A DNA stretch of 64,000 nt from Asterella californica (GCA_036924285.1 JAYKYS010000005.1:2542001-2606000); one strand, 5' to 3'; positions 41,548 through 52,808 are shown, numbered from the stretch's first letter. The notes: a model not told the origin generated them from the sequence alone. Numbers and translations are program-made.

Positions 41548-44500
41548 TTAATTTTCACTCCGTCCTCGGAGTGAAGTATCACGTTGATGGAACTTCTTTA
41601 GCTTGTCGTGGTTCACTCGGTCGAAGAATGTACCACTCCTTTCTTGAAGATCGTAGGTGCCATTACTCCACACTTTGGAGATGATGAAAGGTCCAAAATA
41701 TCGACGTAAGAATTTCTTTTGAACTCGCTTGTGCCTAATAGCATCCCATAACATCACCCACTCACCCTCTTGAAATGGCTGTAACTTCGTTTTGTTCTTC
41801 GCCAAGCGCTTGTCATAGCTCTTCTTCTGTTGTAGCTGAGCCATCTCAATTCGTTGAGCTGCGTCGTCTCTATTCTCCTCCAGCTCCAACAAGGTTTCTC
41901 CCCTCTCTTTCTCAACTATTGGACCACCCTTTCTCTTCAGTCCAGCTTGCAAGGTCTGAAAGGTGGTTAGGTCGAACTGGATTGGTAATCTTGATTCCAA
42001 CCCATACACCATCTTGAAAGGTGAATATCCCGTAGACGTCTTCACTGTTGTACGATACTCCCATAGAACCGCATGAAGACGCTTGTCCCAGTTGTGTTTG
42101 GCCCCTTCCATGTCAGCATCCTTTGCTAACATTTGACACAAGGTAAAGTTTGTCCTCTCTACCAAACCGTTTGAACTAGGTTTATATGAAGTAGTAACCC
42201 TATGAGAAATGGAGAAGTGGGTGCACATAGCAGTAGTCATACCACTCACAAATTCTCGACCCCTATCAGAAACTAACTCCAGAGGACATCCAAACCTAGT
42301 AATGATCCGTTCGTACAGAAATCTACCCACCTCAACTTCTCCAATAGTTACAAGACGTCTAGCTTCTACCCACTTCGTAAGATAATCTGTGGCTACAACA
42401 ATATACTTATTGTTGCGAGGGGTGCGATTCAAAGGCCCAACAAAATCTATTCCCCGTTTCTCGAAAGGTCCAAGAATCGGAATAGATCTAAGAGGAGTGG
42501 AAACACTAGATTTGATAGCGAAAGCTTGACAAACATCACAGGTTTTACAATACGTCAAGCAATCTCTAAACATCCCCCTCCAGTGATATCCCGCGTCGAG
42601 TATCTTATGAGCCGTCAACTTGCCTGCGAAATGTCCTCCACATACTGGACCGTCATGGAATTCTTCCATGAGTCGTAGAGACTCCTCCTTGCTCGCAGCT
42701 CTTCTCAGGACCCCATCAACTCCTTCACGGAATAACACACCTTCCATCACCGAGTAAGGTTGACTTCGTTTCACCAATGCCTTCTTCTCTCTGGTCCGCA
42801 TCCCATCTGGATAGACACCTTCCGTAACAAAATCCCAAATTTCTTGATATTCTATTGGGATAATAGAGTTGCTCAAGACCATCAAATCTTCGTCAGGAAA
42901 GGTGTCATCCACCGGCTCCTCTCCATCGCCATCGTAAGCTCTAGATAGCAAATCTGCATTCGCGTGTTTCTTCCCTGGTCGATCGCAGATCTCATAGTCG
43001 TACTCTGACAATAAGAGCTTCCACCTCGCTAATCGTCCTTCGACCATAGGTTTATTGAAGATGTACTTCAATGCCTTATGATCTGTAACGATAGTGAACT
43101 TGCCTCCTATGAGATAATGTCGAAATTTTCTCAAAGCATAGATCACTGCTAATCCTTCTCTCTCTGTCACAGAATAATTTCTCTCTGCCTTGACCATTTG
43201 CCGACTAGCATATGCGATAGGATGATCTCTACCTTCAACATCATACTGACTTAAATTACATCCTACTGCTATATTTGAAGCATCCGTATATAGAATAAAC
43301 TGTTTATTCCAATCGGGTTTAACCAAGATCGGAGCTGAAGTAAGAGCTTTCTTCAGTTCCTCAAAGGCGGCTAGAGCTTCTTCGTCTCCTAAAATCAACA
43401 CGTAATCTACTCCCTTCTTCAGATATGCTGTCAAAGCATATGCTTTATGTGAGAACGAGAGTATAAACCTTCGATAATACCCCACCATACCTAAAAACTG
43501 TCGTAGCTTAGTGAGAGTACTAGGAAAAGGGAGCTCTAAGATCTTCTGCACCTTCTCTGGATCAACGGCAATGCCGTCCTTGGATATGATATGACCCAAG
43601 AGTAACCCTTCCTCACACCCAAAAATACATTTCTCCGGATTGAGAGATGCATTTGCTACATCTAAACATTCTAAGACCTTCACAAGGTGCTCAAAATGCT
43701 TCTCCTTACTCCCGTAAACACAAAAGTCATCTATAAAATCTCTCACAAACTTTCCTAAGAAAGGTTCGAACACTTTGTTCATAAACCTTTGGAACGTCGC
43801 AGGAGCATTATACAGACCAAATGGCATGACTCGAAATGCAAACGTACCCCACGGAGTAGTGAAAGTGGTCAGGTGTTGATGTTCTGGTGCAATTTTGATC
43901 TGGTTATATCCGCTATAACCATCTCCAAAGCTGTACCATTCGTTTCCCGCCACTTCTTCCAAGATCTCGTCAATGAAAGGTAGAGGATAATAATCCTTCT
44001 TTGTGACCGCATTGAGCTTCTTGTAATCAACACACACCCTCAATTTGCCATTTTTCTTCTTTACGATCACAATGGGTGATACCCATTCAGAATGCTCCAC
44101 CTCGTAAATGAACCCGGCAGTGTGCAGCTTCTCGATCTCTTCTTTCACCAGATCCGCAATTGGAGGACTCACTCTTCGTTGCTTCTGTCGCACCGGTTTG
44201 ACTTCCTTCTCTAACTCGATACGATGTTGCTCCAGTGTGACCTCCCTCAGATCCTTGTAACTAAATGCAAATACATGAATGTATTTGCGAAAGATCTCTT
44301 CGAAACAACTCTTCTCCTCTTTAGTAACCTTCGATCCATAACGTAAGGTGGCAATTCTTCTCTCCACCTCCTCGGGAGTCAACGGTTCTTTGTCTCTATC
44401 TCTTTGCACTTCCGGAGAAGGGAAAAGATCCACTACGTTCACACCCACATTTCGTTCTTCTCTCTCTTCTTCTGACGATGTATTTTCAGATTCTGAATCT

Positions 44501-46374
44501 GAAGAATTGGTACCTACATCAGAAGTAGTATCGACAACTTCTGACTTCCAGTAGTCCGATGTGGGTCGATCCGATTCCAACTTCCCAACTTGATCTCCGA
44601 GCAATGGAACTTTGATCCGGTGGTGATTCGGTCCGATGCGTAAATAACCTTTGTGCCAGTTATCCGTTGCATGTACTGCTCGAAGCCAAGGTCTTCCGAG
44701 TAACATTTCATAACTTGACTCTTTCAAGATTTGAAATGTCATGTTTACTTGCACTCCCATTACTGACACACAAACTCTCTCCAGCACTCCCAATGGTCTA
44801 ACTCGCTGTCTGTTAGCCATACCCACCGTGATACTAGAAGGACGAGTTGGTACTAGATCCAACTTCCTCATGAGTCGTTCTGAGATGGCATTTACTGCCG
44901 ATCCTCCATCGACAAGAACATTTGAGACATCTCTCCCATTGATACGAGCCTCTATTTTTGATGCCTTGTTGCACACCTCTCCTTCACTAGCATCTAAAGC
45001 ACTCACACCGACAGTAGAAGGATTTACCTTCTTCTTCCGACCTCGTCGGGAGCTTAGACCGCTACGAAGTTCTTTCCTCACCGAAGGATTCAGAGCAATC
45101 AACTGTCCCACAGTAATGTTTGCTCGTTGCTTACCCACGTCTTCCACCACATTGTATTTTGATTGCTCCATCGAAATTGTGAAATCAGTATTTCCCAATT
45201 TCTTCCGCCGTTCTTTGGTTTTTGAAGAAGATTTGCTACTCCGAGTATTTTGACTTGGAGAATCTTCCATCACGACTGGTTCTCCCTCGTCGAAATGCGT
45301 CCTCATCCTCTTCCTCTCTTGAGCCAACAGCTCTACAGATTGAAAACCTTCTCGTACATCTCGTGGCTCCAAGATGTCAATGCATGCTACACCCTTGTCC
45401 TTGCTTTGTGAAGTTGAAGCTCCATCCGCCGTTCCACCATTACGACTTGGACAATTACGTTGAAAATGTGATCCTCCGCACGTAAAACATCCTTGGTTCG
45501 TGTAGTTACTTGGTGATCCTTGCGGTGGTCCACCTCTAGACTGATAGTTCCCATAACCTCGTGAGCCTCCTCCAACATTTGGACTGCGGTGTTGCAACAA
45601 ATTCACCATATTGATCTTCAAATCTGCCAGAGACTCTGTCAAACTTTTCAACTCATCACGAAAGTCGGGAGTAACAGATCTAGATGGTACAGTGACTGTA
45701 ACCGCACTAGTAGGAGCTACCGGAGTCAGATTCTGAAATCGAACAGTCGGAACACTCGCAGGCGTCAGAGTTGGCATGATCGGCCCTTGCACATCTCCAC
45801 ATGCTGCCCCAACAGTCATTGGTTGCAAGTCGTCTCCATCCAGACTCTCTTCCATCCTGGTTGCGATCTTCACTGCATCAGCCTTCGAAGTTGGTCTCTC
45901 ATACCGCACTTGTGTTCGAATCTCCGGCCTCAATCCCCCAATAAAATTCTTTGTGAGTATTGCTCCAATGCCCACCATCGTTGGTTCTACTACATCTCCA
46001 CTCTTTCGTAAAACCACCCGAAACTTTTGTTCTAATTTCTCCACCCTCTCGGCGTAAGTCCTTACTTTCTCTTTCTCTCCTTGTTTGAGGTAAGTTACCT
46101 CTACCATTAACTTCTCGTAACTTTCATCGGGAAGAAAAGTTTCAATTAAGGCCTCCGTCAATACTTCCCAAGTATCAACTGGAGTCCCCACTACGCTTCT
46201 CTTCTTCCTATCCTCATACCATGTCAATGCAGAATTCTCAAGAAATTCAGGTATCAACCCTACCCACTCGCTCTTCTTTCGATCTCCATTGCCAATGCAT
46301 GCTCTTTTGAAGTCTCTCACAAATCCTTCCACGTCTTCTCCATCCTTTCCGTAAAACACCGGAAGTTTCCCCAT
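41548..46374 (-). CDS. Gag-Pol polyprotein of element E (1608 aa, intact)
   Basis: One frame from ATG at 46374 to TAA at 41548. Residues 1-180 are a retrotransposon-gag domain (LENSALTWYEDR, then ETFLPDESYEKLMVEVTYLKQ). A zinc knuckle CFTCGGSHFQRNC (296-308) has three rather than four residues before His. Protease VLVDGGSAVNAIS is near 487-497. RT has RVMPFGLYNAPATFQRF and FIDDF near 880. RNase H has LYTDASNIAVG near 1030 and a TDHKALKY motif. Integrase has an HHCC domain (HDGPVCGGHF...CKTCDVC, about 1238) and a D,D,E triad in GIDFVGP (1308), SDRGREF (1370) and GLVERTN (1403). A GPF module is near 1563. Gag and pol share one frame, so no recoding is needed; protein ratios must be set another way. 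Confidence 0.95.
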   Translation of the reverse strand: MGKLPVFYGKDGEDVEGFVRDFKRACIGNGDRKKSEWVGLIPEFLENSALTWYEDRKKRSVVGTPVDTWEVLTEALIETFLPDESYEKLMVEVTYLKQGEKEKVRTYAERVEKLEQKFRVVLRKSGDVVEPTMVGIGAILTKNFIGGLRPEIRTQVRYERPTSKADAVKIATRMEESLDGDDLQPMTVGAACGDVQGPIMPTLTPASVPTVRFQNLTPVAPTSAVTVTVPSRSVTPDFRDELKSLTESLADLKINMVNLLQHRSPNVGGGSRGYGNYQSRGGPPQGSPSNYTNQGCFTCGGSHFQRNCPSRNGGTADGASTSQSKDKGVACIDILEPRDVREGFQSVELLAQERKRMRTHFDEGEPVVMEDSPSQNTRSSKSSSKTKERRKKLGNTDFTISMEQSKYNVVEDVGKQRANITVGQLIALNPSVRKELRSGLSSRRGRKKKVNPSTVGVSALDASEGEVCNKASKIEARINGRDVSNVLVDGGSAVNAISERLMRKLDLVPTRPSSITVGMANRQRVRPLGVLERVCVSVMGVQVNMTFQILKESSYEMLLGRPWLRAVHATDNWHKGYLRIGPNHHRIKVPLLGDQVGKLESDRPTSDYWKSEVVDTTSDVGTNSSDSESENTSSEEEREERNVGVNVVDLFPSPEVQRDRDKEPLTPEEVERRIATLRYGSKVTKEEKSCFEEIFRKYIHVFAFSYKDLREVTLEQHRIELEKEVKPVRQKQRRVSPPIADLVKEEIEKLHTAGFIYEVEHSEWVSPIVIVKKKNGKLRVCVDYKKLNAVTKKDYYPLPFIDEILEEVAGNEWYSFGDGYSGYNQIKIAPEHQHLTTFTTPWGTFAFRVMPFGLYNAPATFQRFMNKVFEPFLGKFVRDFIDDFCVYGSKEKHFEHLVKVLECLDVANASLNPEKCIFGCEEGLLLGHIISKDGIAVDPEKVQKILELPFPSTLTKLRQFLGMVGYYRRFILSFSHKAYALTAYLKKGVDYVLILGDEEALAAFEELKKALTSAPILVKPDWNKQFILYTDASNIAVGCNLSQYDVEGRDHPIAYASRQMVKAERNYSVTEREGLAVIYALRKFRHYLIGGKFTIVTDHKALKYIFNKPMVEGRLARWKLLLSEYDYEICDRPGKKHANADLLSRAYDGDGEEPVDDTFPDEDLMVLSNSIIPIEYQEIWDFVTEGVYPDGMRTREKKALVKRSQPYSVMEGVLFREGVDGVLRRAASKEESLRLMEEFHDGPVCGGHFAGKLTAHKILDAGYHWRGMFRDCLTYCKTCDVCQAFAIKSSVSTPLRSIPILGPFEKRGIDFVGPLNRTPRNNKYIVVATDYLTKWVEARRLVTIGEVEVGRFLYERIITRFGCPLELVSDRGREFVSGMTTAMCTHFSISHRVTTSYKPSSNGLVERTNFTLCQMLAKDADMEGAKHNWDKRLHAVLWEYRTTVKTSTGYSPFKMVYGLESRLPIQFDLTTFQTLQAGLKRKGGPIVEKERGETLLELEENRDDAAQRIEMAQLQQKKSYDKRLAKNKTKLQPFQEGEWVMLWDAIRHKRVQKKFLRRYFGPFIISKVWSNGTYDLQERSGTFFDRVNHDKLKKFHQRDTSLRGRSEN

Positions 46375-46574
46375 TCTTCTCTTCTTTTCTTCTTCTTACT
46401 CAAGGAACTGCTTGCGGATGTGAAGAATTTCCATAGAACTTCCAATGTGTGTTTTGATCGGAGTGAAATAAACTTGGTCGTTCTTCAAACTTTGCACTTC
46501 ACCGCAATCCACAATTTCCCCGTTGAGCTCTCTCCTCTCCAAAGGTTGGAATAAGTTTGACCCTCATGGTCATC

Positions 46575-47039
46575 TTATCTCTCGTGTGACAGACTATCTC
46601 CATCCTCGCTAGAGGTCTTCACTCGTTCCGTTTCTACACTCAACCTTTTCTCGAGACCTTCGGCTACAGTTTCTAGCAAAGCAACCACTGCGCTACACTC
46701 GTGCTCAACTGGAATCCCGTCCACTCCACATCTAGGACAAAAGGTTGTAAGATTAATGACGTCTTGTCTAGGGGAAGAAGGACCTATGTGTAAACTTAAG
46801 TCGACCAACCCTCTTCGCTCACGCAAAAGTCTATTCTTCGTAGGACACTTGCTCACTTTATGTCCTTCTTCTCCACACAAAAAGCACCTCGAGTTCTTCT
46901 CCTGGTTCTTACGACTACTCTCTGCTTCTTCCTCAAATTCTAGTCGAAATTCTCCTTTCGTCAGATCAGCGGTAACTATCACCGCATAGCCTTGAGGGAT
47001 CTTGCTCAACCTCAATTTCCACTCTTGCTGTCCTTCCAT
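46575..47039 (-). CDS. Extra upstream ORF of element E: 154-aa zinc-knuckle protein
   Basis: ATG at 47039 (MEGQQEWK) to stop at 46575, 200 bp ahead of gag-pol and in a different frame. It carries one CX2CX4HX4C knuckle (CFLCGEEGHKVSKC, about residues 52-65) and a second Cys/His cluster CPRCGVDGIPVEHEC (about 101-115) that could bind another zinc. A basic patch follows the first knuckle, and an acidic Ser-rich tail ends the protein. No enzyme motif was found. A role in RNA packaging or as a chaperone is inference. The position recalls the extra ORF upstream of gag in plant Ogre/Tat elements, but I see no sequence kinship. Confidence 0.7.
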   Translation of the reverse strand: MEGQQEWKLRLSKIPQGYAVIVTADLTKGEFRLEFEEEAESSRKNQEKNSRCFLCGEEGHKVSKCPTKNRLLRERRGLVDLSLHIGPSSPRQDVINLTTFCPRCGVDGIPVEHECSAVVALLETVAEGLEKRLSVETERVKTSSEDGDSLSHER

Positions 47040-47610
47040 GACGATGATCCGTCATACATCTCTCTCGCTATATAGCTTGTTTGACAGTTTTGATCACTCG
47101 ACTATCTTCTCACTTAGCAATCTCTCACATTACTAAGTAGAAGCTTAACTTGTCAACCTTGAGCCTTAGAGATCGAACATAACCCTCTCAAGAATTCTGA
47201 AATTCTTTCATTCTTTTACTTCAGCAAGCGATATAACAGATTTGACCCCCCTTCACTTCGAATGCCATAACTCCAGTTCTACTCGATCAATTCACGCATG
47301 ATTTGGGTGCCTAGATAGCTTATCTTCCAAGCTATCAGCATGGAAGATTTCAAGGTCTAACTCTAAAAACTGAAAATATGAAACTGACTGTAAACTCCTT
47401 CCCGAGAGCTCACTATTTGATATCGAAAAACCTCCTTAACTTCCGAAAGACATAACTCTCTCCTCACAATTGATCTCTCGGAGATATCAAGCTTATTGGA
47501 AAGCTTATCTTGCCCTCTATAACATGGTGTATGTACTAAGGTTCTGAACTCATGCTCAAAAACAGACATGAACTGTACTAACGACTAAATACGAATCTTT
47601 GTATCGAGGT

Positions 47611-47626
47611 CCCGGCAACGGAACCA
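47611..47626 (-). other. Primer binding site of element E
   Basis: On the minus strand TGGTTCCGTTGCCGGG follows the 5' LTR after four T. Its complement ends CCGGCAACGGAACCA, a plausible tRNA 3' end. I do not assign the tRNA. The DNA between here and 47039 is a leader with no other ORF of note. Confidence 0.7.
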
Positions 47627-47630
47627 AAAA

Positions 47631-48429
47631 TGTAAGCCGGCCTGTCTCTCACCCAGGGGTACCTCAGATGACTAGGATTACTAGTGCATCTTAATTACAA
47701 AGATTCTATCATACCCATGCTCACTTCACTCAACACTCTGACCCGTATGGTCACATCGGTCCATCTAATAGCGTTCCTGCAAACAAGTTCTAACCCCGCC
47801 CTCCACATTGCATCACATAGTACTCAAGGACTCCCAAGGTCTCCAATGCTCACTTTACTTATAGACAGGAAAATGAGAGTGTCTTCCACCTTCTCAACTC
47901 CTCCTTATATACTCTACAACTTCTTACCGTGGTAACTTTCACTAAGTTACGTTACCTCATGGTAAGTGCGCAATCCAAAATAGTAAAACTTCTAAAGGCT
48001 ACTAAGACTTAAGAATAGCACACACATTACTTGTTCTACTTTACTAAAGTAAGAGATTCTCCTACTTTAGCTTTTGTAAAGTGTTAACTTTCCACGCTAT
48101 CCAGTCGAAAGACGACAACACACTAATACGTCTTTTGAGGAGCATCTTTAGATCTTTGTGCATGACTTTTCATCATGCATCCAATCAGCGATGGTCAACA
48201 AAGTCACATACTTTTGGAAAGCATATTTAGAGCTCCGCACTTGTCATATAGTGCCATAGTGGAACCTCTAATAGTTTTCTCAACTTAGTTATAACTATCT
48301 CAGCTAGTTATGACTACTTTTGATCACTCTAAATTTAGATCTTCAAACTAGAGTAACCTTTAAGATAGTCATACCTAATGAAATGTATATAAGCATACAC
48401 ACAAATAATGGGATACTTGTGGTGTGACA
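47631..48429 (-). repeat. 5' LTR of element E with TATA box
   Basis: 799 bp. On the minus strand a TATATAAGG box lies at 47911-47903, about 275 bp ahead of the internal end, in the right place to start the genomic RNA. The same box occurs in the other LTR at about 41016-41008. It differs from the other LTR at GCTCCGCAC versus GCTCTGCAC and at TAGTTTTCT versus TAGTTTCCT. Confidence 0.94.
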
Positions 48430-49090
48430 GCCCGATGAAACTTCATATCGTCTTCAATTTCCTAAAGAACTCGGCGTTTTGATCTCGATGGATCCAAGGA
48501 CAGCAAGTTTTTGGTCCAACTCTCCTTCACAGGTAACTGAAGCACTCCAAATCCTCTTCCTGTGTCTCAATTTCTCCCAGTACACACTCTCCGATCCGCC
48601 TCTTCACAAACCGTCTTAACCAACACGTAGCCTGCACAGATCTGAACCTAATGACACCTTGCGTGCATGTAATGGACTTCCCAATTCTCTAAATCGTCCA
48701 CCGACAAGTCGTAAGAACAAGCTAGTTTTTTAAGCAGCCCCCTTATGTCAGTCACTTACGTACCAATTTTCTCAGATAATGCAGAAGCAAGCCCCTTGCG
48801 TCCTTAGTATAGCGCCTGGAGCTACAAATACCCAGTCAGCAAAAGTAAACTATGGCCTAGGTTGATTTTCTCTTCTTCAGAGTCTCGTAACTTCTCCAGT
48901 AGGCGTCCAAATGAAGTAGACGAAGTGCTTATGAAAAGCTGACAATGAGCTCTATCCATTGATGCGATGAAAGTGATGATCCGAAGTCGTGCCAAAAGTC
49001 CGTAAGCTGAGGCCTAGCTTCTTTTTCCCATCTTTCGAGTCTACTTTGAAAGTGAAAATCAAAAGTTGTGCAAAAAGTCTCATTTTTACG
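48430..49090 (-). mobile_element. Family-3 LTR, minus orientation, left-hand part (continuation of 39707-40735)
   Basis: On the minus strand it shows two 157-bp repeats (49090-48880), then GGCGCTATACTAAGGACGC and GTGCAGGCTACGTGTTGG, matching 9754-10500. It stops abruptly at about 49090, where the next LTR begins in the opposite orientation. Confidence 0.8.
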
Positions 49091-49096
49091 GTTTGA

Positions 49097-50314
49097 GGAA
49101 TTGGGAGGTCCAATGCATGCATGCAAGATGTCATTGGGTTCAGATATGTGTAGGCTGTACACTAGTTAAGACGGTTCGTGAAGAGGCGCATCAGAGAGTG
49201 TGTTCTGAGAAAAATTGAGATGCAATGAAAAGGTTTAGAGTGATTCAGTAACATCTAAAGGAGAGTTGGACCATTCAAGCCGTTACGGAGTCCAAACTTG
49301 CTGTCCTTGGATCCATCAGGATCAAAACGCCGAGTTCTTCAAGAAATTGAAGGCAATACGAAATTTCATCAGATGATTTAGGAGTTCCTGATGAAATTGG
49401 CTCGCATGGAAGCGCTTACGTCAGTTTTTTGTCGCCTGCGATCTGAGATTAGATTTTTCTTCGCGATCAGTGAGCCAAGCTCTTCGTTCTTGGTGCATAT
49501 GCGATCAAGGAGTCTTCACTTAGCGAGAAGACGGTATGTGGATTGGATTGTTGGTTTGGGTGTGGTTTTCTGAGGAGAACTCCAAATAACTTGTTTAGAG
49601 ACCTGTTGTGTCAAAGATAGCTAGATCTACCTACCAGAGAAGACGGATCTTAGATCAGACGATTCATTTGGGCAGTGTGCGTGATTCTAAGCCGTAGGAA
49701 GGAGGTTTTGGAGGTTCGGTCATCTACGACAAAAAATCTGTGATATCTTGGCTGTCGAGAGTCAGAATTTGGGAGTTCTTAACGTCAATAGAGTCAAGAA
49801 GGAAGGCGTTATCAACATCTGAAGATCGTTTGACGAAAGAAGGAAGTTTCTAGATAGGTCTTTTCGGTTCATTCGTTACGGTTTTCGTCCTTTTTAGTTC
49901 GTTAGATATCTAGTTGGTTATGTACAACTTGTGATGGTTAGCTTTAGCTGAGGGCTTGTACATGGACATTGTTTGACTTGGGTTTGAATTGTGTGACATT
50001 GGTGCATCACTCTTTGTTAGCAAGGGGATGTTTCTCTTGCTTTGAGCTATGCTTCGATAGTTTTGGATCTGCTTTGAGATTCAAGGACTCGTTTTAGAGA
50101 GGTTGGTGCAGATTACATACAGCTCAGGTTTGTTTCTCTGTTTTGCATTCTTAGGAAAGAAGAACCGGGAGTGTATATAAAGTAGGAGTAGGTATACCTT
50201 GTGACGCTTGTTCTCGTGGTTGTTTCTCTCTGTCTTGTCTTCGTTCGACATAATACATCTCCACATCCAGGAACTTCGTGTTTTCCTGGACAACCTTCAC
50301 GTAAAAATTCGACA
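49097..50314 (+). repeat. 5' LTR of element D (5'-truncated)
   Basis: It is homologous to 10210-11529. It starts within the family-3 LTR (near GAGGAATTGGGAGG) and ends TTCGACA at 50314. A TATA box TATATAAA lies at 50174-50181, about 133 bp before the end. The small ORF at 49391-49573 is LTR noise. Confidence 0.75.
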
Positions 50315-50343
50315 CGATACGGTGATAAACTCGACGTGAAAGT

Positions 50344-52751
50344 CCGAAGTGGAGAGGAGATTGAACTTTGAAGAGGAGATTGATGAGTGGGGACGGAACG
50401 GTGATGAAAATGGAGCTAGTGGTTCAGGTGGATTGCCGAAGGTGTAGTTGGATACGACGACAGCATCGATGTTTCAAGCATTCACATTGTTCTTAGGGCA
50501 ACAATAGTATGATGAGCGGAAGGAAGCTCTGGCAACAAAGGTGTTTCAAGCGGCGATCAATAAGATTTACCAATTTGATGAGAGAGATGTCTCAGATATC
50601 TGAGGCATTATGTGAAGGAGATGGAGCTGAATCTGGTATCAAAAGACGAGATGATTGAGACGTTTGAGTTGGCAGCAGCTCCAGAGGTTAGAGATCATGT
50701 TAAAATGCTAACGAAGCATTTTGACAAGGATTGTGAGACGTTTGCTCGTGCCTTGATGGATGAGTACTTCTTGGAGGACTCTGATCATATCACCAAGAAG
50801 TCATTCTTGGAGTGGGTTGAGCAACCGAAGAAGAGTTTACAAGCTACTGAGTTATTCAGAGAGTTTGAGAAACAACTTTCTAGGTTGACTAGGATGGAGA
50901 AGTTGACGTTGCAGTCCAACAAGACAGAGTTATTTCTTCGAGTTGCAGATGAAAAGTTGCAAGAAAAGCTGGAGGTACTTCTGGAGGATCAGGAGGAAGA
51001 CGATGGATTGACCAGTAGCTAGAAGAAAGTTGAGGAAGCGGTTGGTCTGCTTACCAAGAGAGAGCGAAGACAAGAGAAGGTTCCTATTAGGAGACTAACA
51101 CTAGTATTGACTGCTGTAGCACTAGTTCATGTGGTTCGATCAGTTATTGATGTTGCTAGACGGATGGTACTAGTTGCTCCAATTGTTCTACTTGACCAAG
51201 CACCTATAGTATCTCCAAAGAAGGATGATTCAAGCCTTGGGGAGATCATGTTGGAATGTGAGACCTGCAGATCAAGCTCATAAGATTGGAGGAGCAAGGG
51301 TCTACAAGCGGAGCAAAACCCGTTGGGAAGCAAGATTAGATCCAACGATGTATCTGGTGCGATGGTAATGATCATCCATCCAGAGATTGCAAAGAGTTCA
51401 CTGATATCTTAGAACAAGGGGTGATATTGTAGAAAAATGAGGAAGTAGCATTGAGAGATACTTGCGCACTTCTTCAAATCAACTTTGGTAGAGGAGGATG
51501 AAGAGTTGGTTGAGGACCACTTATCAACGCAAGCAGTTGCAATAGTGGAGGCTGGAACCTATGACACAAGTGTTGAAGATCAAGCTGAGAGGAGTTTTAA
51601 CGAGCATGTTGAGCCAAGTGGATTATGGTCATTTGCCATCTCCATGACAAAAAGAAAAGATGGCACGTGAGACATTGTTGAGGACCCAAGGGATACTAGA
51701 CGAGAGGATCCGATAGAAGCTCTATCGGTACATGCTTATATCACCAAAAATCAACACGAAGCGTTGTTGGAAGAAAAAAGAAGGTGAGATTCAAAAGATG
51801 CAAGGGAAGGAACTTCTTCCAAGAGACAGACTCGAGAGGAGAAGGTTCATCAAGAGCTTCAGGATGTAGGAGCTCAAGATCTACCAATGGATGATGCTCC
51901 TTCTCCATCGAAAGAAAGAGCAAAAGAGTCTCAAAAAGAGAAAGATAAGCCGACTGCATACAAACTACAATCGGACATTGAGGCTTCAACAAACTTGAAA
52001 GGAGTATTGGAAGATCGCATTCTAAATGGGAAGGTGGAGTTTATCTTGAGATAGATTTACGCATTTCGTGTGAATTTCATTATGTCATCATCGATATCAT
52101 CAAACTTAAGCGATAGATTACGGGTGAGACTATTTTATCGCATGCTTTGGATACTAGGGTGTCTGTGGATGAGGAGAGAGAGCTTGCAAAGTGCAATGTA
52201 TATTCTTTAGAGGAAAAAAGAGATCGAAGGCGTATGATACATTTTGAGAATGAAGAGGAGGATGAGAAACAAAGTTCAAGTCATTACAATCACAGTCACT
52301 GGGCTCGAGCTACGCTGGAGACACTGGTGAGGATTGGAGATTTGGATGAGCCAATGGTTGCTCTAATTGATCGTGGATCGGAAATCAACATCATGTGGAA
52401 GGAGTTGTACAAGAAGAAGAAGTGGTCTATCGACACAGAGCATGGATGGGTCATAAGAGCAGCCAAAACACAAGAAGAGATTTATATGGAGCATGTCTAG
52501 ACGTTAAAGTGCGCATAAGTGATGTTGCTATCGAGCAAAACTTCTTTGTTCAAGAAGCAACATTATACTTGCTCATTCTTGACCAACCTTTCATCACAGC
52601 AACTCGGATGGAGACAAGGATACTAGACGACGGATCTGCTTACGCTAGGATCCGAAGTCAAGATGAGAAGAGGGTGGTACAATTCTTGACTGTATCGTCC
52701 AGTCACGAGCGCAATCGAGATCGTCTAAGGGAGAATTTGCTTCCAAGGTGA
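50344..52751 (+). pseudogene. Gag-protease of element D
   Basis: Pieces line up with the B/C gag. 50612-51022 carries a capsid-like region with DEMIETFELAAAPEVRDHV and TKKSFLEWVEQPKKSL. 51350-51400 has a degraded knuckle (IWCDGNDHPSRDC in one frame). 52147-52500 and 52395-52751 carry the protease with LIDRGSEINIMWKEL and a diagnostic ATRMETRILDDGSAYARIRS. It has at least several frameshifts and in-frame stops (for example TAG at 51020 and TGA at 51669). Confidence 0.88.
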
Positions 52752-52764
52752 GTGAAGTGTCCAA

Positions 52765-52808
52765 GGATTTTCATTGAATACCACTATAGAGCGAGATTGT
52801 AGTGGTGC
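52765..52808 (+). promoter_or_regulatory. Relic of the -1 frameshift site in element D
   Basis: Aligned to B, the heptamer is GGATTTT (52765-52771), one G-to-A change from slippery GGGTTTT. The 12-nt arms 52778-52789 and 52797-52808 can form 11 of 12 pairs (three are G-U), around the identical loop AGCGAGA. At three or more pairs both sides differ from B yet still pair. Confidence 0.7.

Larger units (their letters stand above)
40736..48429 (-). mobile_element. Element E: apparently intact Ty3/gypsy element (family 4)
   Basis: Two 799-bp LTRs with only two substitutions that I can see bound a primer site, an extra zinc-knuckle ORF, an uninterrupted 1608-codon gag-pol, and a polypurine tract. 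The 4-bp duplication GCCC lies at 40732-40735 and 48430-48433. Every expected domain is present with no stop or shift, so this is the best candidate in the window for an element able to move. It is nested in a family-3 LTR. Confidence 0.94.
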
